Of a stretch of DNA of 64,000 nt, positions 7,499 to 15,074 are shown piece after piece. The stretch comes from Streptomyces sp. NBC_01198 (GTDB taxonomy: Bacteria; Actinomycetota; Actinomycetes; Streptomycetales; Streptomycetaceae). The notes beneath the pieces are model-generated. The model was not told the DNA's origin, searched no databases, and worked only from the letters and a program-made list of their open reading frames with translations. Positions within the stretch are counted from its first letter, which is position 1; the number at the start of each line of letters is the position of its first letter. A program made the position numbers and the translations under genes. The stretch is taken from positions 3,727,001 through 3,791,000 of the forward strand of contig NZ_CP108568.1 of assembly GCF_036010485.1 (NCBI RefSeq), in the 5' to 3' direction.

Positions 7499-9208
7499 CT
7501 AGAACATCAGGTTGTAGGTGTTCCAGCCGCCGCCGACCTTCGTGCGGGCCGCGTAAGGCGCGGCAGCGTTGCCCGTGCCCTTGTACAGCCACAGCCCACC
7601 GGACGCGTCACGGCCCACCAGGTCCGCCTTGCCGTCGCCGGTGAGGTCGCCGGGGCCGAGCAGGACGGTGTAGGTGCTCCAGCCGGTGCCGACCTTGGTG
7701 CGGGCGGCGTAAGGCGCGGTGGCGTCGCCCGTGCCCTTGTACAGCCACAGCCCACCGGACGCGTCGACCCCGACCAGGTCGGCCTTGCCGTCACCGGTCA
7801 GGTCGCCGGTGGCGGTCAGGGTCGTGTAGGTGTTCCAGCCGGCGCCGATCCCGGTGCGCGCGGCGAAGGGGGCCGTGGTGCTGTCGGTGCCCTTGTAGAG
7901 CCAGAGCACGCCGGAGGCGTCGCGGCCGAGCAGGTCGGCCTTGCCGTCCCCGGTCAGGTCGCCGGCGCCGGTGATGGTGTCGTAGGTGTTCCAGCCGCCG
8001 CCGACCTTGGTGCGCGGTTGGAGGAAGTCGTACCCGTTGGTGCCGCTGCCGCGGTAGTACCAGAGGTTGCCGCTGCCGTCCCGGGCGACCACGTCACCCG
8101 TGCCGTGCAGGGTGACCGCGGAGAGCGCGGTCGCGGCGGTGTACTGCTGCCAGCCGTCCTCGAAGTAGTCGCGCGATCTGAACGGCGTGCTCGCGTTCCC
8201 CGTCCCGTCGTAGAACATCAGCGTTCCGTCGGCGGTGCGGCCGAACAGGCGGTAGCGCTCGCTCACCGGGGTCGGGCTGAGGACCTTGAACGTGCTGGTC
8301 GCCTCCGGATTCTGGCTGCCGTAGTCGACCACGTTGAGGACGGCGTCCGCGACGAGCTTCCAGGCCTCGACCTCGGGACCGGCGGTGAGCGTGTAGGTGA
8401 TGGTGTAGTCGCCCGCGGGCAGCTGGCAGCGGGCGGCGTCATGGCCGCCGGTCAGCGAGTCGGTGGTGTGGTCGCAGGCGTCGGCGGGTCCTCCGCCGAC
8501 CGCGGTCACCTTGACGTCCACCTCCTCCTCGTCGTTCCACCGCTCGTCCGAGGTGGGGCTGAAGTTCACGGCCAGATACGCGGGGTCGGCCGCGTGCACG
8601 TGCACCGTCTGCACGGTCGACGCGCTCAGCGGCACATCCGGGGTGGTGAGCTCGACAGTGCTCTTGGCCACCTGCTCCGGGGTCAGGACGGTGATCACGC
8701 CGGCGGTCTGCACGTCAGGCGTCGACGTGGTGCCGGCCAGCTCCGCGGCCTTGACCGCGGTGGCCAGGCTGGTGCCGCGCGGCGCGTAGGCGGCGCCGAC
8801 GTAGGCGGTGGTGTGGTTGGCGGCGTCGTCGGCCGCCACCACGGTCGGCGACGCCAGCGGGTAGTCCTCGCTGACCGGGCAGGTGTAGACCCCGGGCGCT
8901 CCGGCATAGGCGGTGCAGCCGGTGTCGGACAGCGACGCGGTCAGTCCGGCCGGCAGGCCGCCGCCGGCCCAGCCGGCGTCGGTCAGCGGGGTCTTGCTCA
9001 AGGCGTAGACGGCCGTGCCGTCAGCGGTCCCGTACGCGCCGGAGTTCACCTCCGAGCTGTTGCCGGGGCCGAGCGAGATGTCGCGTACGAGCGGGACGAA
9101 GTCCGAGTCGGCGGCGGCGCCCCCGGCGGCGGCCAGCGTTCCGGCGGCCAGGGCCGCGGTGAGCGCGCAGACAGCCGTGAGCCTCACGGTGTGCAGGCGT
9201 TTTGACAA
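7499..9208 (-). CDS. secreted FG-GAP/VCBS repeat protein
   Basis: This 569-residue exported protein begins at TTG 9208, placed nine bases after a GGGGGG ribosome-binding site. The opening residues SKRLHTVRLTAVCALTAALA and the Ala-rich stretch ending AAAD form a Sec signal peptide. The middle 300 residues are an Ig-like/beta-rich region without a named domain. The last about 230 residues contain at least four near-identical repeats of the pattern GDLTGDGKADLLGRDASGVLWLYKG, then an Asn-Thr-Tyr motif. These are FG-GAP/VCBS units that fold as a beta-propeller and bind Ca2+ through DLTGDGKAD. The protein is released or attached outside the cell. Streptomyces genomes usually carry several such proteins of unknown function. 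A fragment of a paralogue occurs at 12784-12912. Confidence 0.85.
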   Translation of the reverse strand: MSKRLHTVRLTAVCALTAALAAGTLAAAGGAAADSDFVPLVRDISLGPGNSSEVNSGAYGTADGTAVYALSKTPLTDAGWAGGGLPAGLTASLSDTGCTAYAGAPGVYTCPVSEDYPLASPTVVAADDAANHTTAYVGAAYAPRGTSLATAVKAAELAGTTSTPDVQTAGVITVLTPEQVAKSTVELTTPDVPLSASTVQTVHVHAADPAYLAVNFSPTSDERWNDEEEVDVKVTAVGGGPADACDHTTDSLTGGHDAARCQLPAGDYTITYTLTAGPEVEAWKLVADAVLNVVDYGSQNPEATSTFKVLSPTPVSERYRLFGRTADGTLMFYDGTGNASTPFRSRDYFEDGWQQYTAATALSAVTLHGTGDVVARDGSGNLWYYRGSGTNGYDFLQPRTKVGGGWNTYDTITGAGDLTGDGKADLLGRDASGVLWLYKGTDSTTAPFAARTGIGAGWNTYTTLTATGDLTGDGKADLVGVDASGGLWLYKGTGDATAPYAARTKVGTGWSTYTVLLGPGDLTGDGKADLVGRDASGGLWLYKGTGNAAAPYAARTKVGGGWNTYNLMF

Positions 9209-9489
9209 AGTGGTGGTCCCCCCACGGTGATGTGCGGCATCCGCTGCCGCAGCGGCGTCTGGATCCCCCCGGCGCCGCCAACAACGTACTGGAACAGCCG
9301 TTCGTGCGCCCCCGGCATCTGTCCTTCCGGTTGTGAGCGAGCTGGGAGCGGCGGCCGGAGGCGGACCCCCGATGAGCGGTGCGGCCGGATGCGGGTGGCG
9401 TCCATTCCCGGGAGGGAATTGCCGGGCCGCCCGGCGCACCGCAGGATCTGGCCCGGAGCAGGCGGTTCTTTCGGCAAGGAGATGCGGAC

Positions 9490-9912
9490 ATGATCGAGAT
9501 CGATCCCCAGGAACTGGCCGGCCGCTACGTCGGCCAGTGGAATCTGCGGGGCGCCACCGAACGCCGCGCGGCCGTCGAGCGGCTCTGGGCCGAGGACGCC
9601 ACCCATGTCGTCCAACCGCCCGCGGAGATCCGGGAGATCGCCGGGCGGATCGGGTTCGACCACCAGGTCCTGGAGTCGCGGGGGCACGAGGCCATCGAGA
9701 CCCGGGTGGCGCGGACCTACGAACGCTTCGTCGGCAAGGAGGGATTCACCTTCCGGCCGGCCGCCGACGCGGTACGCCTGCGTGACGTGGTCACGTTCCA
9801 CTGGGAGATGGTGTCCGCGGAGACCGGCGACGTGGCGGGCGGCGGTCTGGAGATCCTGCTGCTCGGCGCCGACGGCCGGATCAAGGCCGACTACATGTTC
9901 CCCGGCGCCTGA
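9490..9912 (+). CDS. SnoaL/NTF2-like protein
   Basis: This 140-residue cytosolic protein has the SnoaL/NTF2 cone fold pattern. It has an early long helix with a Trp (YVGQWN), the acidic strand WAEDATHVVQPP, a central Arg helix (RVARTYERFV), and a C-terminal sheet ending IKADYMF. The start ATG at 9490 is fixed by AAGGAG eight bases upstream. Longer frames upstream lack coding bias. Such proteins may be small isomerases, hydrolases or ligand-binding proteins. Nothing in the neighbours reveals a substrate. It is transcribed away from the VCBS gene, with about 280 bp between the two starts. Confidence 0.8.
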   Translation: MIEIDPQELAGRYVGQWNLRGATERRAAVERLWAEDATHVVQPPAEIREIAGRIGFDHQVLESRGHEAIETRVARTYERFVGKEGFTFRPAADAVRLRDVVTFHWEMVSAETGDVAGGGLEILLLGADGRIKADYMFPGA

Positions 9913-10022
9913 CCGCCGGGGCGCACGTGCCGCGATCCCGCCGCCGCCCGCGCGCGGTTCGACCGGCGACGACGTCCGAAGCGCCCGCGGCCGGTCGCCC
10001 GACCGGCGGGCGTCCGGCCGCC

Positions 10023-11072
10023 TCAGCTCCTGAGGGTCGCGGGGACGTCGCCCGGGCGGTCGACCACCCCGCGCTGCATGACGGCGTCCACGCCGTACAA
10101 CGTCTCGCCTGCGCTGCCGTCGCCTTCGTGCCCGGTCATGTAGTGCCGCGAGCCGAGGTAGGCGAGGGTGGTCCTGTCGAAGATCCACTCGTCGCGGGTC
10201 ATCGATCCGGGGTCCTTGCGCGTGATGCCGAAGCCGTGCCGGCCCGCCGCGTCGACGGCGTCGGGCACCACGCGGACTCCGGGGATCTTCTCGACGACCT
10301 TGTACAGCGCGGAGGCGGTGGCGGGCGGCATGATCGTCGTGCTCAGCATCTGACCGACGTTCGCGAAGACCGTCTCGTCCTGCGTCTCGCTGCCCCACGG
10401 CTCGGTCTCCCGGTAGAGCAGCGCGCGCAGGGCCTCCGGGTCCGTCGGCAGCGTGGCCAGCCACTTGTAGGTGGGGTGGTCAAGACCGGCGGACACGGGG
10501 GAGGTGGACACGATGGGACCGAGGCCCGGCATGATCGCGTCCTTGCCCGATTCCCGCATCCAGCCCTCCCTGGTCATGGGGCCGGGGCGCTGGACGGTCC
10601 AGTACTCCTGCTCGTGCAGCGCGCCGAGCCGGACCGTGCCGCCGAAGGAGCCGTTGTTCTCCCGGGTCAGGTTCTCGACGTAGACCAGCTGGTCGTCCCG
10701 CACCGGCGGCACGTCCCGCGCCAGTGCGGCGTCGGCGATCCGGCCGAGGGTGACGGAGGCGCCGTTGTCCTTCGCGGGCGGGGCCGCGGCGAACCGCTTC
10801 GGGGCGGGGCCGCCGCCCGACGCGATGGCGACCAGCACGCCGACCAGCGCGGCCGCCGCGGGCAGGACCATCACCGGACGGAGCTGCCTGCGCCACACCG
10901 GCGCCGCCGACGTCCGAGCGCCGGAGCTGCGGTCCTGGTCGATCTCCCGCAGCAGGACATCCTTGACACGGCGATGGCTGCCCGGCGGGAGGTCCCAGCC
11001 GGGCGGGTCCGCCAGCAGGCGTTCCGCCGCACTGCGGGCAGAGCCGGGGCCGTGCAGCTGGTCAGGGTTCAT
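10023..11072 (-). CDS. CU044_5270-family membrane protein
   Basis: The 349-residue protein starts with about 65 cytosolic residues. One membrane span follows (VMVLPAAAALVGVLVAIAS), then a large outer domain containing the family's typical QLVYVENLTRE strand and the late RVVPDAVDAAGRHGFGI region. CU044_5270 proteins nearly always sit directly after an ECF sigma factor gene, as here. The ATG overlaps the sigma factor stop by four bases (ATGA), which implies translational coupling. The single-span topology with a cytoplasmic head suggests an anti-sigma-like or sensing role, but the N-terminus shows no zinc-binding anti-sigma motif. The function is therefore inferred from position. Confidence 0.85.
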   Translation of the reverse strand: MNPDQLHGPGSARSAAERLLADPPGWDLPPGSHRRVKDVLLREIDQDRSSGARTSAAPVWRRQLRPVMVLPAAAALVGVLVAIASGGGPAPKRFAAAPPAKDNGASVTLGRIADAALARDVPPVRDDQLVYVENLTRENNGSFGGTVRLGALHEQEYWTVQRPGPMTREGWMRESGKDAIMPGLGPIVSTSPVSAGLDHPTYKWLATLPTDPEALRALLYRETEPWGSETQDETVFANVGQMLSTTIMPPATASALYKVVEKIPGVRVVPDAVDAAGRHGFGITRKDPGSMTRDEWIFDRTTLAYLGSRHYMTGHEGDGSAGETLYGVDAVMQRGVVDRPGDVPATLRS

Positions 11073-11716
11073 CGGGTTTCCTCCCGCAGAAAGAGCGCCG
11101 CGAACGCGGCCTCGCCCTTTGTCTCTCCGCGGGCGCCGTCCGGTTCCACCCTCGGGTCACGCGCTGTCTCGGCGCTCAGCGCGGCCAGCCGTCGCCGGGC
11201 GCGCGAGAGCCGCGAGCGGACCGTGCCGACCGGGATGTCCAGGGCTTCCGCCGCCTGCCGGTAGTCCAGCCCGGCTGCCACGCACAGGGCGATCACCTCC
11301 CTGTCCTGGCGGCTCAGCTTCCGCAAGGTGTCGTGCACGGCCGCCAGCCGGCGGGCGTCGTCGATCCGGCCCGCCGTCTCGTCCGCGAAGTCCTCGGTGG
11401 GGCGGGGCTCAGGACTGCGGGCCAGGAAGGCAAGTTTGCGCCACCGGCCGCGGTTGGCGTTGTGGGCCTTGTGCGTGGCGATACCGAGCAGCCAGGGAGC
11501 CAGCGAGCCGCCCTCCGGCTCCACGTTCTCCCGCGTGCGCCAGGCCGCGAGGAAGGTCTCGGACAGCACGTCCTCGGCCTCCGACCAGCTGCCGGTCAGC
11601 CGCAGGGCGTGGTGGTACACCGCCCGCGCGTGGTGCTCGTACAGGTCGGCGAACGCGGAACGGTCTCCCGCACGGATGCGCCCACGCGCCGACTCTGCTG
11701 GCTCTGATTGCGTCAC
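11069..11716 (-). CDS. ECF RNA polymerase sigma factor
   Basis: The 215-residue protein is a sigma-70 factor reduced to regions 2 and 4. Region 2 shows FADLYEHHARAVYHHALRL and the promoter-melting segment SEAEDVLSETFLAAWR. Region 4 shows the DYRQAAEALDIPVGTVRSRLSRARRRL helix-turn-helix. A 35-residue Arg/Glu tail follows. Translation continues into the CU044_5270 membrane protein through a four-base overlap, so the two form an operon and probably a sigma/sensor pair. The promoter region is the 117 bp up to the divergent small gene at 11834. I could not identify the regulon. Confidence 0.92.
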   Translation of the reverse strand: MTQSEPAESARGRIRAGDRSAFADLYEHHARAVYHHALRLTGSWSEAEDVLSETFLAAWRTRENVEPEGGSLAPWLLGIATHKAHNANRGRWRKLAFLARSPEPRPTEDFADETAGRIDDARRLAAVHDTLRKLSRQDREVIALCVAAGLDYRQAAEALDIPVGTVRSRLSRARRRLAALSAETARDPRVEPDGARGETKGEAAFAALFLREETR

Positions 11717-11833
11717 ACTTGTGTACTCTCCGCCGCCCTCGCCGGGTTCCCGTGTCCCCGGTCACACAACTGCCGCGCAAGCACGAGCGGACCCGCGCGA
11801 ACGGGATGAGCCTTATCGGGCGCATACTGAGCC

Positions 11834-12055
11834 ATGACAAAGCCTGCTGCCCCGAAGCGTCGTCTGCCCACCAGTCCCTTCAGCGCCCCGGTCGCGCCCG
11901 CTCCCAAGCACTTCGCCGTGAGCGATCAGGTCACACATGACGTGTACGGCCTCGGCCGGGTGATCAGCGTGGAGGAGGGAGTCGCGGTGGTCGTCCAGTT
12001 CGGTTCGGCGCAGACGCGGATCCTCAGCCCGTACGCCAAGATGACCAGACTGTAG
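11834..12055 (+). CDS. small basic protein with Tudor/SH3-like domain
   Basis: The 73-residue protein has a basic Pro/Ala-rich head of about 27 residues. A compact beta-barrel follows: FAVSDQVTHDVYGLGRVIS, a VAVVVQF strand and a final basic strand. The V-x-H-x-x-(Y/F)-G-x-G-x-V pattern is shared with the C-terminal Tudor-like domain of PcrA/UvrD helicases and with CarD-like modules, which bind RNA polymerase or nucleic acid. Many Streptomyces genomes carry such a stand-alone copy. A link to transcription is inferred only from fold similarity. Confidence 0.8.
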   Translation: MTKPAAPKRRLPTSPFSAPVAPAPKHFAVSDQVTHDVYGLGRVISVEEGVAVVVQFGSAQTRILSPYAKMTRL

Positions 12056-12065
12056 GGACCCGCCA

Positions 12066-12105
12066 CACCCCGGAGAGCCGGCCGCCGGCCGGCCCGCCCG
12101 GGGTG
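12066..12105. terminator. hairpin terminator candidate
   Basis: CACCCCGG (12066-12073) pairs with CCGGGGTG (12098-12105), and further GC pairing is possible inside the loop. The hairpin follows the small Tudor-like gene directly. A second hairpin (GGCCACC with GGGTGGCC, about 12119-12140) lies on the other side, toward the end of the truncated SDR gene. Together they can end transcription from both sides. No U-tract is present, as is usual in these genomes. Confidence 0.5.
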
Positions 12106-12175
12106 CGCGCGTCGGCGGCGGCCACCACCACGGGGGTGGCCCCCGCCGCGCCGCCGCGGCACGCCCCTGGCGGGG

Positions 12176-12784
12176 TCAGCTCTCCACCGGGAAGCCCGGG
12201 TACAGCGCCGTCGCGCCTCCGGAGAGCCCTGCCAGGGCGTTGCGGCTCTTGGCGTCGCCGATCACTTCCAGGGCCCGCGCCTGGACTCCGTCCAGCGCCA
12301 GGCGTGCCACCTCGGCGGGGTCGACCTTGTCCGACGGGTCCACGTAGTCGGCCATGTCGGTGTCCATGTAGCCGACGTGGAGTCCGGTCACGTCGATTCC
12401 CGAACCGGCCAGCTCCTGGCGGACCACGTTCGTCATGGCCCACTCCGCGGCCTTGGCGGAGCTGTAGGCGCCGTACGCCGGGTAGTGCACCCACGACAGC
12501 ACGGACAGGACGTTCAGGATCGCGCCGCCGCCGTTGGCGGTGATGACCGGGGCGAAGGCCCTGGTGACAGCGAGCGAACCGAAGAAGTGCGTCTCCATCT
12601 CGCGCCTGATGTCGGCCAGGTCCTCGGTGAGCAGCTGCGAGTGGGTGCTGATGCCGGCGTTGTTGATCAGCAGCGTGGCGTCCGGCGCCGCCTTCGCCGC
12701 GGCCTCCACGGAGTGGGGGTCGGTGATGTCCAGCTGCACCGGTACGACTCCCGGCAGGTCGACCGACTCGGGGTCGCGGGCGCC
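12176..12784 (-). pseudogene. 5'-truncated SDR-family oxidoreductase
   Basis: The sequence encodes the C-terminal about 200 residues of a classical short-chain dehydrogenase. It has LLINNAGIS, the catalytic Ser in NVLSVLS, YxxxK as YGAYSSAKAA, and the post-catalytic HVGYMDTDM. Homology can be followed backward from the possible GTG at 12739 through VDLPGVV to GARDPES, ending abruptly near 12784. The cofactor-binding TGxxxGIG segment, which should lie about 30 residues earlier, is absent. In its place, on the other strand, is the end of a VCBS-repeat gene. A protein without the nucleotide-binding glycine loop is unlikely to be active, so this is called a pseudogene even though an open frame of 187 codons remains. 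Confidence 0.75.
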
Positions 12785-12912
12785 GGGACGCCGCCGGTGC
12801 GCTGTGGTACTACACGACCTCGGTCTCGGACACCCACCTCAATCCGGCCGATCCGTTCGCCGCCCGCGTCCGGGTCGGCGGCGGCTGGAACACCTACAAC
12901 GCGCTGATCTGA
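12784..12912 (+). pseudogene. 3' remnant of an FG-GAP/VCBS repeat gene
   Basis: The plus-strand frame reads RDAAGALWYYT, a short variable part, then GGGWNTYNALI and a stop. This matches the last repeat of the exported VCBS protein at 7499-9208, which ends GGGWNTYNLMF. Only the last about 42 residues are present, without start or ribosome-binding site. Its left end coincides with the right end of the SDR remnant. It is therefore half of a gene whose other half was lost in a rearrangement. Confidence 0.7.
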
Positions 12913-12979
12913 CCCGGCGGTCCGGTGGCGCCGGCCGCGGCGGCCCGCGCCACCCTGCCACCGCCCCGGCGCCCGCGGG

Positions 12980-13861
12980 TCACCGGTCGAGCAGCACGAT
13001 GTCGAGGTCCTTCAGCCGGCCGGGCTCGCCCACCAGGGCGATGGCCGTGATCCGCCCGTCGACGACGGTGAAGCTGAACGCCACGATCGTGCGCTTCTTC
13101 GACTGCCACACGACGCCCACCGTGTCGTCGATCAGCGCGACCCGGGCGGCCGCGGCGCCGCCGTTGAAGATCTTCGCCACGCCGTCGGCGCCCCGGGTGA
13201 GCGGTGCGGCGCCGATCCGGACGGCGGTGTCGTCGGCGCTCATGGCGACGTCGGGGGCGAGCAGGGCCACCAGGGGCTCGAACTCGCCGCTGCGGGCGGC
13301 GGCGAGGAAGGCGCTCACAATGGTGTGCTGCCGGCGCAGGTCGGGCAGCGGGGAGGTGCCGTGGACGCGGCGGCGGGCACGGCTGGCCAGCTGGCGGGTG
13401 GCCGCCGGGCTGCGTCCGATGATCGCGGCGATGTCGGCGAACGGCACGGCGAAGGTGTCGTGCAGCACGAAGGCGAGCCGCTCGTCGGGGTCGAGCGCGT
13501 CGAGGACCACCAGGAGTGCGGGGCCGAGGGAGTCGGCCAGCAGGGCGGCCTGCTCCGGGTCGTAGTCCGCCTCCGACCGGGAGGCCGCGGGCGGGGCGGC
13601 GTGCTCGCCGAGCAGGTCCTCCCGCCGGCCGCGGGCGCGCAGCATGTCGAGGCAGACCCGGCCGACGACGGTGGTGAGCCAGCCGTCGAGGTTCTCGACG
13701 CTCTCCGCGTCACTGCGGTGCAGCCTGATCCAGGTCTCCTGCACCGCGTCCTCGGCCTCGTCGGCGGAGCCGAGCATGCGGTGGGCCACGCCGAGCAGCC
13801 GCGGGCGCTTCTCCTCGAACGCGCGGGCCCGCACTTCGATGTCCTGGGTGGCCACTGTCAT
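12980..13861 (-). CDS. SigJ-like ECF sigma factor with SnoaL-type C-terminal domain
   Basis: The protein has 293 residues. Region 2 covers about 10-80 (RLLGVAHRMLGSADEAEDAVQETWIRL). Region 4 covers about 130-180 (FADIAAIIGRSPAATRQLASRARRRV). The last about 110 residues form a SnoaL/NTF2-like domain (VSAFLAAARSGEFEPLVALLAPDV). In the ECF41-type groups this domain replaces a separate anti-sigma factor and controls polymerase binding in cis. The linker motif WLPEP seen in many ECF41 members is not present, so this may belong to a related SnoaL-tailed group. It is divergent from an AhpD-like gene, and both genes carry the same promoter motif upstream, as expected for autoregulation plus one direct target. 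Confidence 0.9.
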   Translation of the reverse strand: MTVATQDIEVRARAFEEKRPRLLGVAHRMLGSADEAEDAVQETWIRLHRSDAESVENLDGWLTTVVGRVCLDMLRARGRREDLLGEHAAPPAASRSEADYDPEQAALLADSLGPALLVVLDALDPDERLAFVLHDTFAVPFADIAAIIGRSPAATRQLASRARRRVHGTSPLPDLRRQHTIVSAFLAAARSGEFEPLVALLAPDVAMSADDTAVRIGAAPLTRGADGVAKIFNGGAAAARVALIDDTVGVVWQSKKRTIVAFSFTVVDGRITAIALVGEPGRLKDLDIVLLDR

Positions 13862-13937
13862 CCCCTCCGGTCGTCGGTCCCGGCCGGTGCGGGACCGTCG
13901 CTCGTCACACCTTCGTGCGCCCGATCGTCATCACTGT

Positions 13938-13964
13938 GACGAGCGAGACCGACCGCTTGTGACG
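13938..13964 (-). promoter_or_regulatory. ECF-type promoter of the SigJ-like gene
   Basis: On the minus strand CGTCACA (13964-13958) is followed after exactly 16 bp by CGTC (13941-13938). This is the known ECF41-type architecture (TGTCACA, about 16 bp, CGTC). It lies about 77 bp before the sigma factor start and implies autoregulation. The identical layout occurs on the plus strand at 14020-14046. Confidence 0.7.
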
Positions 13965-14019
13965 GCGTACGGCATTATCCTGCCCGCTTCCCCCGCGGCA
14001 GTGCCCCGTGCGCAACTCC

Positions 14020-14046
14020 CGTCACACCCGCCCCTCGCCGATCGTC
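14020..14046 (+). promoter_or_regulatory. ECF-type promoter of the AhpD-like/VOC operon
   Basis: CGTCACA (14020-14026), 16 bp, then CGTC (14043-14046), copying base for base the layout of the sigma factor's own promoter. It lies about 55 bp before the ATG of the AhpD-like gene. The match of both boxes and of spacer length to the divergent promoter strongly suggests recognition by the adjacent SigJ-like factor. Confidence 0.75.
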
Positions 14047-14101
14047 ATGACAGTGGAGAGCGCCGACCAGCGGCGCCCCACGCCCCGAGCGAAGGAAGAC
14101 C

Positions 14102-14554
14102 ATGGAACCGCGTATCAAGAACCCAGCAGAGACACTCGACGCCACCCAGCCCATCGGGCAGCTGTACGGGGCCGTCTACTCCGGCGGAGTCCCCAAGGCG
14201 ACGCTCGACCTGGTCCATCTGCGCGCGAGCCAGATCAACGCCTGCGGTCCGTGCGTGGATTCGGGCGCGCGGGGAGCCCGCAAGAGCGGCGAGAGCGAGG
14301 AGCGGCTGTTCGCCGTCGCGGCCTGGCGCGAGACGTCGTACTTCACCGACGCCGAACGCGCCGCGCTGGCGCTGGCCGAGGCCGCCACCCGGCTGGCCGA
14401 CCGCAGCGACCCGGTGCCGGACGCCGTCTGGGACGAGGCCGCGGCGCACTACGACGAGAAGGGCCTGGCCTCGCTGGTCCTGATGATCGGGCTGACCAAC
14501 TTCTTCAACCGCCTGAACGTGACCACCAAGCAGATAGCCGGCGCGTGGGGCTGA
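14102..14554 (+). CDS. AhpD/carboxymuconolactone-decarboxylase-family protein
   Basis: The 150-residue all-helical protein belongs to the AhpD-like family. Near the end of the second helix is ASQINACGPCVDSG with a CxxC pair at Cys48 and Cys51, the redox site of alkylhydroperoxidase relatives. The His that normally follows three residues after the second Cys is replaced, so peroxidase activity is uncertain. The C-terminus has the family's typical MIGLTNFFNRLN. Genes of this family are the standard partners of ECF41-type sigma factors. Here the shared promoter motif supports direct control. The next gene starts inside its last codons, so the two are co-translated. Confidence 0.88.
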   Translation: MEPRIKNPAETLDATQPIGQLYGAVYSGGVPKATLDLVHLRASQINACGPCVDSGARGARKSGESEERLFAVAAWRETSYFTDAERAALALAEAATRLADRSDPVPDAVWDEAAAHYDEKGLASLVLMIGLTNFFNRLNVTTKQIAGAWG

Positions 14555-15006
14555 CGGACGCCGCCCGCCGCCCGGCCGATCCCCCGGGCGGTACGCGTCT
14601 GGCGTTCTCCTCCTGCGCGCTCGCCGTCCGCGACCTCGACGAGACGCTCGGCTTCTACCGCGACGTGCTCGGCTTCGAGGTCCGCGACGACGTCGAGGAG
14701 GGCGGGGCGCGGTGGGTGAGCGTCGGTTCGCCGTCGCAGCCGGACGTGCAGATACGGCTCGAACGCCCGGGCTCCGTCGCGGACGTCCCGCCTGCGGTCC
14801 GCTCGACGCTCGCGGACCTGATGGCCAACGGCGTGCTGTGCCGCCTGGTCTTCGTGACCGACGACTGCGACGCCACCTTCGCGTGCGTCGAGGCGGCGGG
14901 CGCCGACGTGATGCAGGAGCCGGTCGACCGGCCGTGCGGCGTCCGCGACTGCGCCTTCCTCGACCCGTCGGGCAACCTGCTGCGCTTCACCCAGCCCGTG
15001 GCGTAG
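14545..15006 (+). CDS. VOC/glyoxalase-family protein
   Basis: The chosen start is the GTG at 14545, ten bases before the end of the AhpD-like gene and out of frame with it, giving 153 residues and probable translational coupling. From about residue 20 the protein shows a full vicinal-oxygen-chelate pattern: CALAVRDLDETLGFYRDVLGFEV in the first beta-alpha-beta module, and VFVTDDCDATFACVEAAG and CAFLDPSGNLLRFTQP in the second. Such proteins bind a metal and act as glyoxalases, dioxygenases or resistance proteins. Grouping with a SnoaL-type ECF factor and AhpD-like protein suggests a role in an oxidative or small-molecule stress response. This is inference. Confidence 0.82.
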   Translation: MGLTDAARRPADPPGGTRLAFSSCALAVRDLDETLGFYRDVLGFEVRDDVEEGGARWVSVGSPSQPDVQIRLERPGSVADVPPAVRSTLADLMANGVLCRLVFVTDDCDATFACVEAAGADVMQEPVDRPCGVRDCAFLDPSGNLLRFTQPVA

Positions 15007-15012
15007 CGGTAC

Positions 15013-15061
15013 GACGGGCCCCGGGCCACAGCCGCGTACTCGCTGTGGCCCGGGGCCCGTC
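15013..15061. terminator. strong bidirectional hairpin terminator
   Basis: A perfect 20-bp stem: GACGGGCCCCGGGCCACAGC (15013-15032) and its reverse complement (15042-15061) around a nine-base loop. It stands between the ends of two convergent genes, the VOC gene and the amidase, and so ends both transcripts. Confidence 0.9.
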
Positions 15062-15074
15062 GGTGCCGGGAGGG

